In this document: in pieces, positions 32,921 through 42,182 of the stretch
Layout: every line of letters begins with the position of its first letter
How positions within the stretch are numbered: position 1 is the stretch's first letter
Source of the DNA: JANMDU01 sp031418715
GTDB lineage: Bacteria; Pseudomonadota; Gammaproteobacteria; Burkholderiales; Burkholderiaceae_C
Reading direction: 5' to 3'
DNA length: 64,000 nucleotides
Assembly (NCBI GenBank): GCA_031418715.1
Contig: JANOJL010000070.1
Location: forward strand, 1-64,000
The notes under the pieces: generated by a model
Told to the model about the DNA's origin: nothing
What the model saw: the letters and a program-made list of their open reading frames with translations, nothing else
The model's database searches: none
Program-made: the position numbers and the translations under genes

Positions 32921-34510
32921 TCAATGCCGGAAATGACGAACCCCTGAGAATACCATCGCCACGGCGCGCTCATCGGCAGCATCAATCACCTCTTGATCAC
33001 GCATGCTGCCACCCGGCTGAATCACGCAAGTCGCACCCGCATCCACCACCACATCTAAGCCATCACGAAACGGGAAAAACGCATCAGAGGCCACCACCGT
33101 GCCTTGCAAACTCAAGTTAGCATGCCCCGCCTTGATACTCGCAATACGCGCTGAATCCAAGCGGCTCATCTGCCCTGCGCCCACGCCCATCGTCATGCCA
33201 TCTTTACAAAACACAATCGCGTTGGATTTCACAAACTTCGCCACTTTCCAAGCAAAGAGCAAGTCTTGCAGCTGCTGCTGGGTCGGCTGCAACTTCGTCA
33301 CGACCTTCAAATCGCTCAACTGCAACTCATAGTTATCCGCTGTCTGCATCAATAGCCCAGAGCCAATGCGCTTGGTATCCATCGCGTTTTGGCCTTTGCT
33401 CCAAACGTTGTCGCCTCCAAGAGGCAAGCTGATTTGCAACACGCGTACATTCGCCTTCGCTTTGAACACAGCCAAGGCTTCAGGTGAATAGCTTGGTGCA
33501 ATCAACACTTCCACAAACTGCTTTGAAATTTGCAACGCTGCCTGCTCATCCAGCGGACAATTCAGCGCGATGATCCCGCCAAATGCGGAAGTAGGATCGG
33601 TCTGAAAAGCTTTGCTGTAAGCCGCCAAAGCATCGGAGGCGGTCGCAACTCCGCAAGGATTGGCATGCTTGACGATCACGCAGGCGGGTTGGACAAAACT
33701 CTTCACGCATTCCCAAGCCGCATCCGCATCGGCAATATTGTTGTAACTCAGCTCTTTGCCTTGCAACTGTTTGGCCGTGACGAGCGAGCCAGGCGCTGGA
33801 TGCAGATCACGATAAAACGCAGCGGCTTGGTGTGGATTCTCTCCGTAGCGCAAATCTTGCAGCTTGATGAAGTTGCTGTTGATTTGTGAAGGAAAAGGGC
33901 TGGTCGCCTTTACAGCATCTGTGCTGGTAGCTATTAAATTAACAGCAGATAAGTAATTGCTGATCGCCGCATCGTATCGCGCAATGCTGTTAAACGCCGC
34001 GACGCTGAGCGCGAATTTGGTATTCAAAGAAATACCGCCCGCCTTCAACTCTTCAATCACACCCGCATACTGCGAAGCATCGGTGAGCACTGCCACATCT
34101 TTCCAATTCTTCGCTGCGCTGCGCACCATCGCTGGGCCGCCAATGTCAATGTTCTCAATCGCGTCTTCCAGCGTGCAGCTGGCTTTTGCCACCGTCGCTT
34201 CGAACGGATACAGATTCACGATCAGCAGATCAATCGGCTCAATGGCATGTTCATTCAAAGCCACCATGTGCGCAGGCAAATCGCGCCGAGCGAGCAAGCC
34301 GCCATGCACTTTGGGATGCAAAGTCTTCACGCGTCCGTCGAGCATTTCTGGAAAACCAGTGATTTGCGCAATCTCTGTGACGGGCAAGCCGTTATCAGCC
34401 AACAATTTGGCTGTACCGCCAGTGGAAATCAAATCCACTTTCAAAGTATGAAGCTCGCTGGCGAGTTCAAGCACGCCGGTTTTATCTGACACAGAAATCA
34501 ATGCGCGCAT
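32921..34510 (-). CDS. purH: Bifunctional AICAR formyltransferase / IMP cyclohydrolase
   Basis: A 529-residue enzyme for the last two steps of IMP synthesis. The N-terminal cyclohydrolase domain (about 1-190) starts MRALISVSDKTGV and contains STGGTAKLL and GRVKTLHPKVHGGLL. The C-terminal transformylase domain has RYGENPHQAAAFY and VKHANPCGVA, with the catalytic Lys-His. It ends GGSMRDQEVIDAADE...FSGVRHFRH as usual. A degenerate dispersed repeat (33906-33947) codes for about residues 189-202, exactly in the inter-domain linker. GGGAG precedes the ATG. It lies 53 bases downstream of fis on the same strand. Confidence 0.97.
   Translation of the reverse strand: MRALISVSDKTGVLELASELHTLKVDLISTGGTAKLLADNGLPVTEIAQITGFPEMLDGRVKTLHPKVHGGLLARRDLPAHMVALNEHAIEPIDLLIVNLYPFEATVAKASCTLEDAIENIDIGGPAMVRSAAKNWKDVAVLTDASQYAGVIEELKAGGISLNTKFALSVAAFNSIARYDAAISNYLSAVNLIATSTDAVKATSPFPSQINSNFIKLQDLRYGENPHQAAAFYRDLHPAPGSLVTAKQLQGKELSYNNIADADAAWECVKSFVQPACVIVKHANPCGVATASDALAAYSKAFQTDPTSAFGGIIALNCPLDEQAALQISKQFVEVLIAPSYSPEALAVFKAKANVRVLQISLPLGGDNVWSKGQNAMDTKRIGSGLLMQTADNYELQLSDLKVVTKLQPTQQQLQDLLFAWKVAKFVKSNAIVFCKDGMTMGVGAGQMSRLDSARIASIKAGHANLSLQGTVVASDAFFPFRDGLDVVVDAGATCVIQPGGSMRDQEVIDAADERAVAMVFSGVRHFRH
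33906..33947 (+). repeat. Dispersed 45-bp repeat, copy I (in purH linker)
   Basis: GCCTTTACAGCATCTGTGCT then TAGCTATTAAATTAACAGCA: same length and end palindrome as the consensus, with a diverged centre. In frame at the PurH domain boundary. Confidence 0.6.
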
Positions 34511-34563
34511 GTGCGGCTCCCTTTAGATTTTTAAAATGTGAATCGCTGAGCGCTTGGCAATGC

Positions 34564-34797
34564 TCACAGCATTTGGTGTTCGCTGAGTTTCTTGCGCAAA
34601 GTGTTGCGGTTCAAGCCCAGCCATTCTGCAGCCTTGGATTGGTTGTTGCCCGCTTGGCGCATCACCACTTCGAGCATGGGTTTCTCGAAGATACCGAGCA
34701 TCATGTTGTAGAGATCATGAGGCGTCTCGTTGCCTAAATCTTTGAAATACGCATCTAAGCTGTAGCGCACGCTGTCTTCAATGTTCTTCTTGCTCAT
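34564..34797 (-). CDS. fis: Fis-family DNA-binding protein
   Basis: A 77-residue protein with the Fis C-terminal helix-turn-helix (about 50-73: QSKAAEWLGLNRNTLRKKLSEH). In enterobacteria Fis is a nucleoid protein that bends DNA and tunes rRNA and other promoters. Its start overlaps the dusB stop by 4 bases (ATGA). The dusB-fis order is conserved widely in proteobacteria, and the short length matches betaproteobacterial Fis. Confidence 0.95.
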   Translation of the reverse strand: MSKKNIEDSVRYSLDAYFKDLGNETPHDLYNMMLGIFEKPMLEVVMRQAGNNQSKAAEWLGLNRNTLRKKLSEHQML

Positions 34798-35945
34798 GTC
34801 AAACTCAGTTCTTTATTCTCTTCATCGTTGTTTGTTTCGCTCAAGCTCGTCTGCTGCTTTGGTAAGCGATCCATTTGTGTGGCCAGCTCATCAAAATAAT
34901 CGGCGACAGCACGGTGCTGCTCCTGCGCATCCTCCACCGCGTTCATCCGCTGGCGAAACACCTCACCATCAGGCAGCTCGCGTACGTACCAGCCAATGTG
35001 TTTGCGCGCACTGCGTACGCCCGAGAACTCGCCATACAGCGCGTAATGCTCCAGCAAATGCGCCAGCATTGCGCAGCGCACTTCGGCCACCAGCGGCGGC
35101 GCGAGATACTCACCGGTTTGCAAATAATGGGTGATCTCGCGGAAGATCCAAGGTCGGCCCTGCGCTGCGCGGCCAATCATCACGGCGTCGGCCTGAGTGA
35201 ACGCCAACACTTCTTTGGCTTTTTTCGGCGAATCCACATCGCCATTGGCCACCATCGGAATGCGCAGGCGGCTTTTGATCTCCGCCATCGTCTCGTACTC
35301 AGCCACACCTTTGTAGCCCTGTTCGCGGGTGCGGCCATGAATCGTGAGCATCTCAATGCCTGCATCTTGCGCAGCCAGCGCGATACTTAATGCATTTTTG
35401 TGAGTGGCACACCAGCCTGTTCGCATCTTCAACGTCACCGGTACGCCATGCAGCTGCGCAGCTTGCACCACCGAGCTAATGATTTCCAGAGCCAGTTTCT
35501 CGTCTTGCATCAAGGCCGAGCCCGCCCATTTGTTGCACACCTTCTTGGCCGGGCAGCCCATGTTGATGTCAATGATTTGTGCACCACGATCAATGTTGTA
35601 CGCTGCTGCTTCGGCCATCATGGCCGCGTCCGTGCCTGCAATCTGCACGGCAATCGGCGCAGACTCGCCCTCATGATTCGCGCGGCGCGAGGTCTTCAAA
35701 CTTGTCCACAAATCCTTGCGCGAAGTCACCATCTCACTCACGGCATAGCCTGCACCAAATGATTTACAGAGCTTGCGAAACGGCAAATCCGTCACACCCG
35801 CCATCGGTGCAACGAAGACAGGGTTGGGCAATTGATATGCGCCAATACGAGGCCCAACTGCCGCTAGGTGTGTCGCTGCGATGCTTGTCACACCAGAACT
35901 TTGATTGATATCACCCGCTTCTGGGCTTTTGGCTTGCATCAACAT
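34794..35945 (-). CDS. dusB: tRNA-dihydrouridine synthase DusB
   Basis: An FMN enzyme of about 383 residues that reduces specific uridines in tRNA to dihydrouridine. Seen are the barrel start FVAPMAGVTDLPFRKL, the catalytic-cysteine segment NMGCPAKKVCNKWAGSALM, and HGRTREQGYKG. A C-terminal helical tRNA-binding domain follows. The frame is open to 35987, but ATG 35945 or 35939 look more natural; no start has a strong ribosome site. It is the first gene of the dusB-fis-purH cluster on the minus strand. Confidence 0.93.
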   Translation of the reverse strand: MLMQAKSPEAGDINQSSGVTSIAATHLAAVGPRIGAYQLPNPVFVAPMAGVTDLPFRKLCKSFGAGYAVSEMVTSRKDLWTSLKTSRRANHEGESAPIAVQIAGTDAAMMAEAAAYNIDRGAQIIDINMGCPAKKVCNKWAGSALMQDEKLALEIISSVVQAAQLHGVPVTLKMRTGWCATHKNALSIALAAQDAGIEMLTIHGRTREQGYKGVAEYETMAEIKSRLRIPMVANGDVDSPKKAKEVLAFTQADAVMIGRAAQGRPWIFREITHYLQTGEYLAPPLVAEVRCAMLAHLLEHYALYGEFSGVRSARKHIGWYVRELPDGEVFRQRMNAVEDAQEQHRAVADYFDELATQMDRLPKQQTSLSETNNDEENKELSLT

Positions 35946-36034
35946 GGCAAAAGGGCAGAGAAAAGTAGGGTTGGATGCTCGTAGCAAACTGATGAAAAAA
36001 GAGGCACGAGTATACTCCGCTGCTCTCTCACAAT

Positions 36035-36526
36035 ATGGAAAATCTCCCCACTTGGCTCACCGCAATGATGGCATGGCTGGCTCTGCCCCAGTTTGGTCTC
36101 ACTACGGTCTTCATCATTTCGATCATTTCGGCCACTTTGGTACCACTAGGGTCGGAGCCTGCCGTCTTTGCACTCATCAAGCTCAATCCCGAGCTTTTTT
36201 GGCCAGCCATCCTCGTGGCCACCGCAGGCAACACGATTGGCGGCGCGATTGATTGGTGGCTAGGCTATGGCGCGCACAGCGCGGTAGACAAATACAAAGG
36301 TCACTCTGTTCACCTCAAAGCCCTCAAATGGCTGGAAAAACTCGGCCCCAAGGCTTGCTTGTTGTCTTGGCTTCCGGGTGTGGGCGATCCGCTGTGTGCT
36401 GTTGCAGGTTGGCTGCGGTTGCCGTTTTGGCCTTGCGTTGGCTACATGCTGATTGGCAAGTTTTTGCGGTATCTCTTGATGACTTCTTTGCTACTCTGGG
36501 TGTTTCCTGGCGGACTTTCGTTTTAA
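36035..36526 (+). CDS. YqaA-family membrane protein (SNARE-associated/DedA-like fold)
   Basis: A 163-residue inner-membrane protein with about four helices. Motifs of the YqaA/DedA group are visible: TLVPLGSEPAVFAL near 34-47, GNTIGGAIDWWLGYG near 65-79 and SWLPGVGDPLCAVAGWLR near 110-127. Members of the wider family act in membrane homeostasis and undecaprenyl or phospholipid handling; the role of YqaA is not defined. A strong bidirectional terminator lies downstream. It is divergent from dusB. Confidence 0.85.
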   Translation: MENLPTWLTAMMAWLALPQFGLTTVFIISIISATLVPLGSEPAVFALIKLNPELFWPAILVATAGNTIGGAIDWWLGYGAHSAVDKYKGHSVHLKALKWLEKLGPKACLLSWLPGVGDPLCAVAGWLRLPFWPCVGYMLIGKFLRYLLMTSLLLWVFPGGLSF

Positions 36527-36595
36527 CGTAGCGCCCAGCTCAAAAAGAATTTCGCTCAAATCAAATCATCTCCTTGATAGAAATGCTGAGGCCAT

Positions 36596-36627
36596 AAAAA
36601 AACCCGCCAGAAAACTGGCGGGTTTTT
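36596..36627. terminator. Bidirectional rho-independent terminator
   Basis: CCCGCCAG / CTGGCGGG (8 bp) with an AAAA loop, flanked by seven A on the left and five T on the right, between convergent genes. It can serve both. Confidence 0.95.
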
Positions 36628-36645
36628 CAGTTGCTCAAACCCAAA

Positions 36646-37080
36646 TCAGGGCTTGCTGGCTGTCGGAAACGGCCAAGCAGCCTGCGGGTTCAGAGTCGTC
36701 TGAGCCGCAGAGGCAGCGGGTGCTTTCGCAGCTTTCGCAGCGGGCTTTTTCGCGGCTTTCTTGGCAGCAGGCTTTTTAGCGGCAGGCTTTTTGGCGGCAG
36801 CTTTTTTAGCTACTTTCTTGGCTGCTGCTTTTTTAGCAGGTGCTTTTTTCGCTGCTGCTTTTTTGGCAGGCGCTTTTTTCGCTACTTTTTTCGCTGCTGG
36901 CTTTTTGGCCGCAACTTTTTTCGCTACCTTCTTGGCGGCAGGCTTCTTAGCAGCAGCTTTTTTGGCCGGTGCTTTTTTAGCTGCTACCTTTTTGGCGGCG
37001 GGCTTCTTAGCTGCTGCTTTTTTTGCAGCGGGTTTTTTTGCAGCGGCTTTTTTAGCCGGCGCTTTTTTCGCAGTTGCCAT
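36646..37080 (-). CDS. Lysine/alanine/proline-rich histone H1-like protein (AlgP/Hc-type)
   Basis: A 144-residue, very basic protein made almost entirely of degenerate repeats of the type AAAKKPAAKKVAKK, from residue 4 to about 120, ending in a short non-repetitive tail. Such proteins bind DNA non-specifically like eukaryotic H1 tails. The start at 37080 has AGGAG upstream and removes a spurious leader. The repetitive DNA makes the length prone to change by slippage or misassembly. The PhaM-like protein in this window has a similar tail. Upstream, 37081-37308 contains its promoter region and nothing else I can name. Confidence 0.85.
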   Translation of the reverse strand: MATAKKAPAKKAAAKKPAAKKAAAKKPAAKKVAAKKAPAKKAAAKKPAAKKVAKKVAAKKPAAKKVAKKAPAKKAAAKKAPAKKAAAKKVAKKAAAKKPAAKKPAAKKAAKKPAAKAAKAPAASAAQTTLNPQAAWPFPTASKP

Positions 37081-37308
37081 GATTGTTTCTCCTAGATCTA
37101 GTTTACGGATCAACAGTAAAAACACTTTGCGCACGGATGTGCACCAAGCGATCCAAATTGCTGGACTTAAAAGCCCAACCGCTTGAATAGGGTTGATTTG
37201 CTTGGGTTCTATGCTTGAACACCTTCACAAACCTGCTGCTGCAGTCTTTTCAAACCGCACCAACATCGACCAATCGCTCAGATCGCTGTCCAGAATCATC
37301 CCGAAGGA

Positions 37309-38523
37309 TCAATCCCAAGACAGCGCACCGCCCGATTGGTACTCAATCACTCTCGTCTCGAAGAAATTACGCTCTTTCTTCAAGTCGATCATTTCACTCA
37401 TCCACGGGAAGGGGTTTTCCTCACCGGGGAATAATTCTTCCAAGCCGATCTGCACCGCACGGCGGTTGGCAATGTAGCGCAGATAGCCTTTGAACATCGA
37501 AGCATTCAGACCGAGCACACCACGCGGCATGGTGTCTTCAGCATAAGCATATTCGAGCTCCACAGCCTGCATAAACAGACCATTGATCTCGGCTTTGAAC
37601 TCTGCTGTCCACAAATGCGGATTTTCGAGCTTGATTTGATTGATCAAATCAATGCCGAAATTGCAATGCATGGACTCATCACGCAAAATATATTGATACT
37701 GCTCTGCAGCACCCATCATTTTGTTTTGACGACCTAGCGCCAAAATTTGCGTAAAGCCCACATAGAAGAACAAGCCTTCCATCAGGCAGGCAAACACGAT
37801 CAAACTCTTCAAGAGCTTCTGATCGTTCTCAGGCGTGCCGGTGGTGAAATGTGGGTTGGTGAGCGTATCAATGAAAGGAATGAGAAACTCATCCTTGTTG
37901 CGAATACTAGCCACCTCATGATAAGCATTGAAGATTTCGCCCTCATCCAAACCCAGCGATTCCACAATGTATTGGTAGGCATGGGTGTGAATGGCTTCTT
38001 CAAACGCTTGACGCAGCAAGAACTGACGGCACTCAGGCGCAGTGATGTGACGATAGCTGCCGAGAACAATATTGTTAGCAGCCAACGAATCCGCCGTCAC
38101 GAAGAATCCGAGATTGCGCTTGATCAGGCGACGCTCATCGTCGGTCAGGCCATTGGGATCTTTCCACAAGGCAATATCACGCGTCATGTTGATCTCTTGC
38201 GGCATCCAATGGTTAGCGCAAGTGGCCAAATATTTTTCCCACGCCCATTTGTATTTGAAGGGCACGAGCTGATTCACGTCAGTAGCGCCGTTGATGATGC
38301 GCTTATCAGCGGCAGTCACGCGGCGATGTGTGGTGGCTTGATTGGTGTGCTCAGCAGCCTGCGCAGTTGCAGTAAAGTTCGCTGGAATGGGCGCACCATC
38401 ATCAAGCGTGGTGCGAACCGATGCTGCAATCGGAGAGGGCAGTGCATCCAAGTGACTCGGCATCGAGTCACTCGTATTCAAAGTTTGCAGTGCGGGTTTG
38501 ACTTCTTCGTCCCAGGTCAACAT
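37309..38523 (-). CDS. nrdB: Ribonucleotide reductase class Ia, beta subunit
   Basis: A 404-residue radical-carrying subunit. The di-iron ligand segment FEEAIHTHAYQYI supplies Glu176 and His179, with the radical Tyr183 four residues after the histidine, as in E. coli NrdB. A second pair lies in RDESMHCNFG. An N-terminal extension of about 70 polar residues precedes the conserved core. CGGAG precedes the ATG. It lies 188 bases downstream of nrdA on the same strand. In between, a half-copy of the dispersed repeat (around 38658-38680) and no other feature are seen. Regulation probably comes from the NrdR boxes upstream of nrdA. Confidence 0.96.
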   Translation of the reverse strand: MLTWDEEVKPALQTLNTSDSMPSHLDALPSPIAASVRTTLDDGAPIPANFTATAQAAEHTNQATTHRRVTAADKRIINGATDVNQLVPFKYKWAWEKYLATCANHWMPQEINMTRDIALWKDPNGLTDDERRLIKRNLGFFVTADSLAANNIVLGSYRHITAPECRQFLLRQAFEEAIHTHAYQYIVESLGLDEGEIFNAYHEVASIRNKDEFLIPFIDTLTNPHFTTGTPENDQKLLKSLIVFACLMEGLFFYVGFTQILALGRQNKMMGAAEQYQYILRDESMHCNFGIDLINQIKLENPHLWTAEFKAEINGLFMQAVELEYAYAEDTMPRGVLGLNASMFKGYLRYIANRRAVQIGLEELFPGEENPFPWMSEMIDLKKERNFFETRVIEYQSGGALSWD

Positions 38524-38711
38524 AAGTGATTGCTCCGATTATGAGAGCAGATGAATACAAATGCAAATTTCTTGCAAGTGTTGCGACATCTGAGCTCGAT
38601 TTTGTGTTGCTGAATTACATCGTTTTTATTTCACTGCTTCACTTTCTACTCGCTCATGATTGCTATTAAATCAGGAGCGAATAGAAAACTCACAGCGAAA
38701 CGATGCGGTTT

Positions 38712-41690
38712 TTATTGGCAAGATTCGCAGGTGGGATCATCCACTCCGCAGAATTTGATGTCAGTAGCTGGTGTGGAGGAGAGTTGCATTTGCGCTGCGA
38801 CTGCAGCTGCGTCCAACGCACTCATCGCAGGCTTGGCCGATTGCACAGAAGCGCTGCGAACACCCGATCCGCCTGCGCCACCGCCTGAGGACACAGCATT
38901 GAGCTGGTTCGAGGTGATCGTAGATTTCTCTGCATGCGTTGCACCAACCGTGCGCAGGTAATACGTGGTCTTGAGGCCACGCAACCAAGCGAGCTTGTAG
39001 GTATCGTCCAGCTTTTTGCCGGAAGCGCCTGCCATATAAATGTTGAGCGACTGGGCTTGATCAATCCATTTCTGGCGGCGCGCTGCTGCTTCAATCACCC
39101 AAGTGGTGTCCACCTCAAAGGCTGTGGCGTAGAGCGCTTTGATATCTTGCGGCACACGGTCAATCGGGCGCAGTGAACCATCGTAGTGCTTGAGATCGAC
39201 CACCATCACGTCATCCCACAAGCCAAGACGCTTGAGATCGCGTACCAAGTAATGGTTGATCACAGTGAATTCACCAGAGAGGTTGGACTTGACGGAAAGA
39301 TTGCCAAAACAAGGCTCGATACAAGCATCCACGCCAATGATGTTAGAAATCGTAGCTGTCGGCGCAATCGCAACGCAGTTGGAATTGCGCATGCCGTCTT
39401 GCGCAATCTTCTTGCGAAGCGCATCCCAATCCATGGTGCTGGAGCGATCCACTTCCACATAGCCACCGCGCTCTTTGGCCAACATGTCTAAGGTGTCAAG
39501 TGGCAAGATGCCACGATCCCACAGCGAGCCTTTGTAGCTGGTGTACTTGCCGCGCTCTTTGGCCAAGTCGGCAGAAGCCGAGTAAGCGTAGTAGCAAATG
39601 GCTTCCATGGATTCATCAGCAAACTTAACCGCTGCATCTGACCCATAAGGTGTGCGCAGCTCATAGAGACAATCTTGGAATGACATGAGCCCCAAGCCAA
39701 CGGGGCGGTGACGCATATTAGAGTCACGCGCTTTTTTCACAGCGTAGTAATTGATGTCAATCACGTTGTCTAGCATCCGCATGGCGGTGGTGATGGTTTT
39801 CTTGAGCTTGACGTGATCAATCTCTTTTCCATTCGCGCCATCTTTCAAGTGCTGCACAAGGTTGACCGAACCGAGATTGCATACTGCCGTTTCCGTATCA
39901 GATGTGTTGAGCGTGATCTCGGTGCAGAGATTGCTCGAATGCACTACCCCAACGTGTTGCTGGGGCGAGCGCACATTGCAAGCATCCTTGTAGGTGATCC
40001 AAGGATGGCCGGTTTCAAAGAGCATGGTGAGCATCTTGCGCCAAAGATCAGGGGCAGACACCGTTTTGTGCAGAACCAACTTGCCTTCAGCAGCTTTTTG
40101 TTCATAGCTTACGTAGGCTTTTTCAAACGCAGAGCCAAACAGGTCGTGCAGATCTGGAGCATCATTGGGAGAAAACAGCGTCCAGTTGCCTTTTTCTAGC
40201 ACCCGGCGCATAAAAAGATCAGGAATCCAATTAGCAGTGTTCATATCGTGCGTACGACGGCGATCATCACCGGTGTTTTTACGCAACTCCAGGAACTCCT
40301 CAATGTCCAGATGCCAAGTCTCAAGGTAGGTACAAACTGCTCCCTTGCGCTTGCCGCCTTGATTCACCGCGACAGCCGTGTCGTTCACCACTTTGAGGAA
40401 CGGCACCACGCCTTGTGATTCGCCATTCGTGCCCTTGATGTGCGAGCCCATGGCGCGCACACGCGTCCAGTCATTGCCCAAGCCGCCTGCAAATTTGGAC
40501 AGCAGCGCATTTTCCTTGATGGATTCGTAAATGCCATCCAGATGATCAGGCACTGTGGTTAGGTAGCAAGAGGACAACTGCGAGCGCAGCGTACCGCTGT
40601 TGAACAGCGTCGGCGTACTGCTCATAAAGTCAAACGAGCTGAGCACTTCATAGAACTCAATAGCACGCGCTTCACGGTCAATTTCATTCAGCGACAAGCC
40701 CATAGCCACGCGCATGAAAAAAGCCTGAGGCATTTCGATGCGGGTTTTGCGTACGTGCAGGAAATAGCGGTCATACAAAGTTTGCAGACCGAGGTAATCA
40801 AACTGCAAATCACGCTCGGGCTTTAAGGCGGCAGCTAAGCGCTTCAAATCAAATTGCTCAAGTTTTTCATCAAGCAACTCGTTTTTCACGCCCTTACTGA
40901 TGAAGCGCGGGAAATACTCGATGTATTCCTCAGCCATTTCTGCTTGCGTGGTTTCTTTACCCAGAATCTCCTTGCGAATCGTATGCAGAAGAAGGCGCGA
41001 GGTGGCATAGGTGTAATCAGGCTCTTTTTCGATCATGGTGCGAGCCGCAAGGATCGATGCTTTATAGACCTCGTCCACAGGCACGCCATCATACAAATTG
41101 CGCAAGGTCTCAGCCAGAATCGGTGCGGGGCTGACGTCTTTGTTCAAACCAGCGCAACTTGATTCAATCAAACCTTGCAACTGAGCCATATCGAGTGGAA
41201 CTCGCTTGCCGCCGTCCACCACATGCAAAGCAGGCGCAGCCACAGCAGGTGTGGCTGGCGCTTTAGCACGCTCTTGCGCACGCCGCTCACGGTAGAGCAC
41301 ATAGGAACGAGCTACCTCATGGTGCTCGCCGCGCATCAGACAAAGTTCAACTTGGTCTTGCACATCTTCAATATGAAAAGTGCCGCCACCTGGGCGCGAG
41401 CGCATTAGGGCGCGTACCGCATTGTTGGTAAGTGCATCCACAGCTTCGCGCACGCTGGCAGAAGCCGCGCCTTGCGTGCCATGCACAGCCAAGAAGGCTT
41501 TCATCATTGCTACGGCAATTTTGCTGGGTTCAAAAGGCACCACGGCACCATTGCGGCGGATGATTTGGTAGCTGGCGTATGGGTTGCTGGCTACTTGCCC
41601 ATGCGCATGCACTTGGACGAGTGCACCGCTGGTGATTTGCGACGATTTTTTTTCAGCGACAGGGCTGGTTTGAAGGGTGGCCGTTTGCAT
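38712..41690 (-). CDS. nrdA: Ribonucleotide reductase class Ia, alpha subunit
   Basis: A 992-residue catalytic subunit. The N-terminus holds one ATP-cone around residues 43-140 (YQIIRRNGAVVPFEPSKIAV) and a second cone-like segment at about 155-245. The catalytic barrel follows with NLCTEITLNTS, the RPVGLG loop and CVAIAPTATISNI. The C-terminus carries the redox-active CESCQ pair. The long form is common in betaproteobacteria and longer than E. coli NrdA. GAGGAAG precedes the ATG. Upstream lie two NrdR boxes (41802-41849), so repression by NrdR is expected. Confidence 0.97.
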   Translation of the reverse strand: MQTATLQTSPVAEKKSSQITSGALVQVHAHGQVASNPYASYQIIRRNGAVVPFEPSKIAVAMMKAFLAVHGTQGAASASVREAVDALTNNAVRALMRSRPGGGTFHIEDVQDQVELCLMRGEHHEVARSYVLYRERRAQERAKAPATPAVAAPALHVVDGGKRVPLDMAQLQGLIESSCAGLNKDVSPAPILAETLRNLYDGVPVDEVYKASILAARTMIEKEPDYTYATSRLLLHTIRKEILGKETTQAEMAEEYIEYFPRFISKGVKNELLDEKLEQFDLKRLAAALKPERDLQFDYLGLQTLYDRYFLHVRKTRIEMPQAFFMRVAMGLSLNEIDREARAIEFYEVLSSFDFMSSTPTLFNSGTLRSQLSSCYLTTVPDHLDGIYESIKENALLSKFAGGLGNDWTRVRAMGSHIKGTNGESQGVVPFLKVVNDTAVAVNQGGKRKGAVCTYLETWHLDIEEFLELRKNTGDDRRRTHDMNTANWIPDLFMRRVLEKGNWTLFSPNDAPDLHDLFGSAFEKAYVSYEQKAAEGKLVLHKTVSAPDLWRKMLTMLFETGHPWITYKDACNVRSPQQHVGVVHSSNLCTEITLNTSDTETAVCNLGSVNLVQHLKDGANGKEIDHVKLKKTITTAMRMLDNVIDINYYAVKKARDSNMRHRPVGLGLMSFQDCLYELRTPYGSDAAVKFADESMEAICYYAYSASADLAKERGKYTSYKGSLWDRGILPLDTLDMLAKERGGYVEVDRSSTMDWDALRKKIAQDGMRNSNCVAIAPTATISNIIGVDACIEPCFGNLSVKSNLSGEFTVINHYLVRDLKRLGLWDDVMVVDLKHYDGSLRPIDRVPQDIKALYATAFEVDTTWVIEAAARRQKWIDQAQSLNIYMAGASGKKLDDTYKLAWLRGLKTTYYLRTVGATHAEKSTITSNQLNAVSSGGGAGGSGVRSASVQSAKPAMSALDAAAVAAQMQLSSTPATDIKFCGVDDPTCESCQ

Positions 41691-41801
41691 TTACTTCCTC
41701 GTTGGTTGGTCTCGTTGCACGTTGTTATGAGAATTCGTTTGGATTTCATTTGAAATCTATGTGACATGCTATCAAATAGAGAGCTTGCATGCAACAGTTA
41801 A

Positions 41802-41849
41802 ACACTATATCTAGTGTTTTTTTGTTTGCTTGGACACTATAGGTAGTGT
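41802..41849. promoter_or_regulatory. Tandem NrdR boxes upstream of nrdA
   Basis: ACACTATATCTAGTGT at 41802-41817 and ACACTATAGGTAGTGT at 41834-41849 are both 16-bp NrdR-type palindromes. Their starts are 32 bases apart (about three helical turns), the usual spacing for paired NrdR boxes, 112-160 bases upstream of nrdA. Confidence 0.92.
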
Positions 41850-42182
41850 ATCGAGCCAAAGGGCTCAGCGCGCATGAACCGCTCAGAAAGACGTAAAAAA
41901 TACGACAAAAACACCACGCAATACATGCTCAACTGCATACTTTTGTTGTAGGCAGCACAAAGATTTCGTCGTCTCAAGCACGCAGAACACCCGGCTATTT
42001 CACAGCTTTGACTCGCAGGCTACAAGCCTAAGCCGCGTGAAAGCTGAAAGCATATGCCTGAGCCCAATAAACATCAGGCTGGCAAGACCTTTTCCAAGCG
42101 CAAGCCGCGCCACACATAGCTGTCATCAATTCTTAGGCTTGCCCTGGCAAGCGCACTGGCAAATGTCGCGGGGAAAACAATT
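41850..42182. other. Intergenic region between the NrdR boxes and ampD
   Basis: About 330 bases. A 25-codon frame on the plus strand (41874-41951) has no ribosome site. The minus strand keeps an open stretch running out of ampD. I see no repeat, terminator with a T-run or RNA motif. Confidence 0.6.

Noticed and set aside
36761..37186. Hydrophobic plus-strand frame opposite the histone-like gene (repeats of AAFLAGAFF type)
   Set aside because: It is the complement of the AAAKK repeats; the minus strand has the ribosome site and known protein type.
38658..38680. TTGCTATTAAATCAGGAGC between nrdA and nrdB as a full repeat copy
   Set aside because: Half-match only; mentioned under nrdB but not counted.
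41757..41790. ATGCTATCAAATAGAGAGC upstream of nrdA as a repeat copy
   Set aside because: The hairpin half is partly present but the rest needs gaps to align.
41874..41951. A 25-codon plus-strand frame after the NrdR boxes
   Set aside because: No ribosome binding site, atypical composition, and nothing downstream to couple with.
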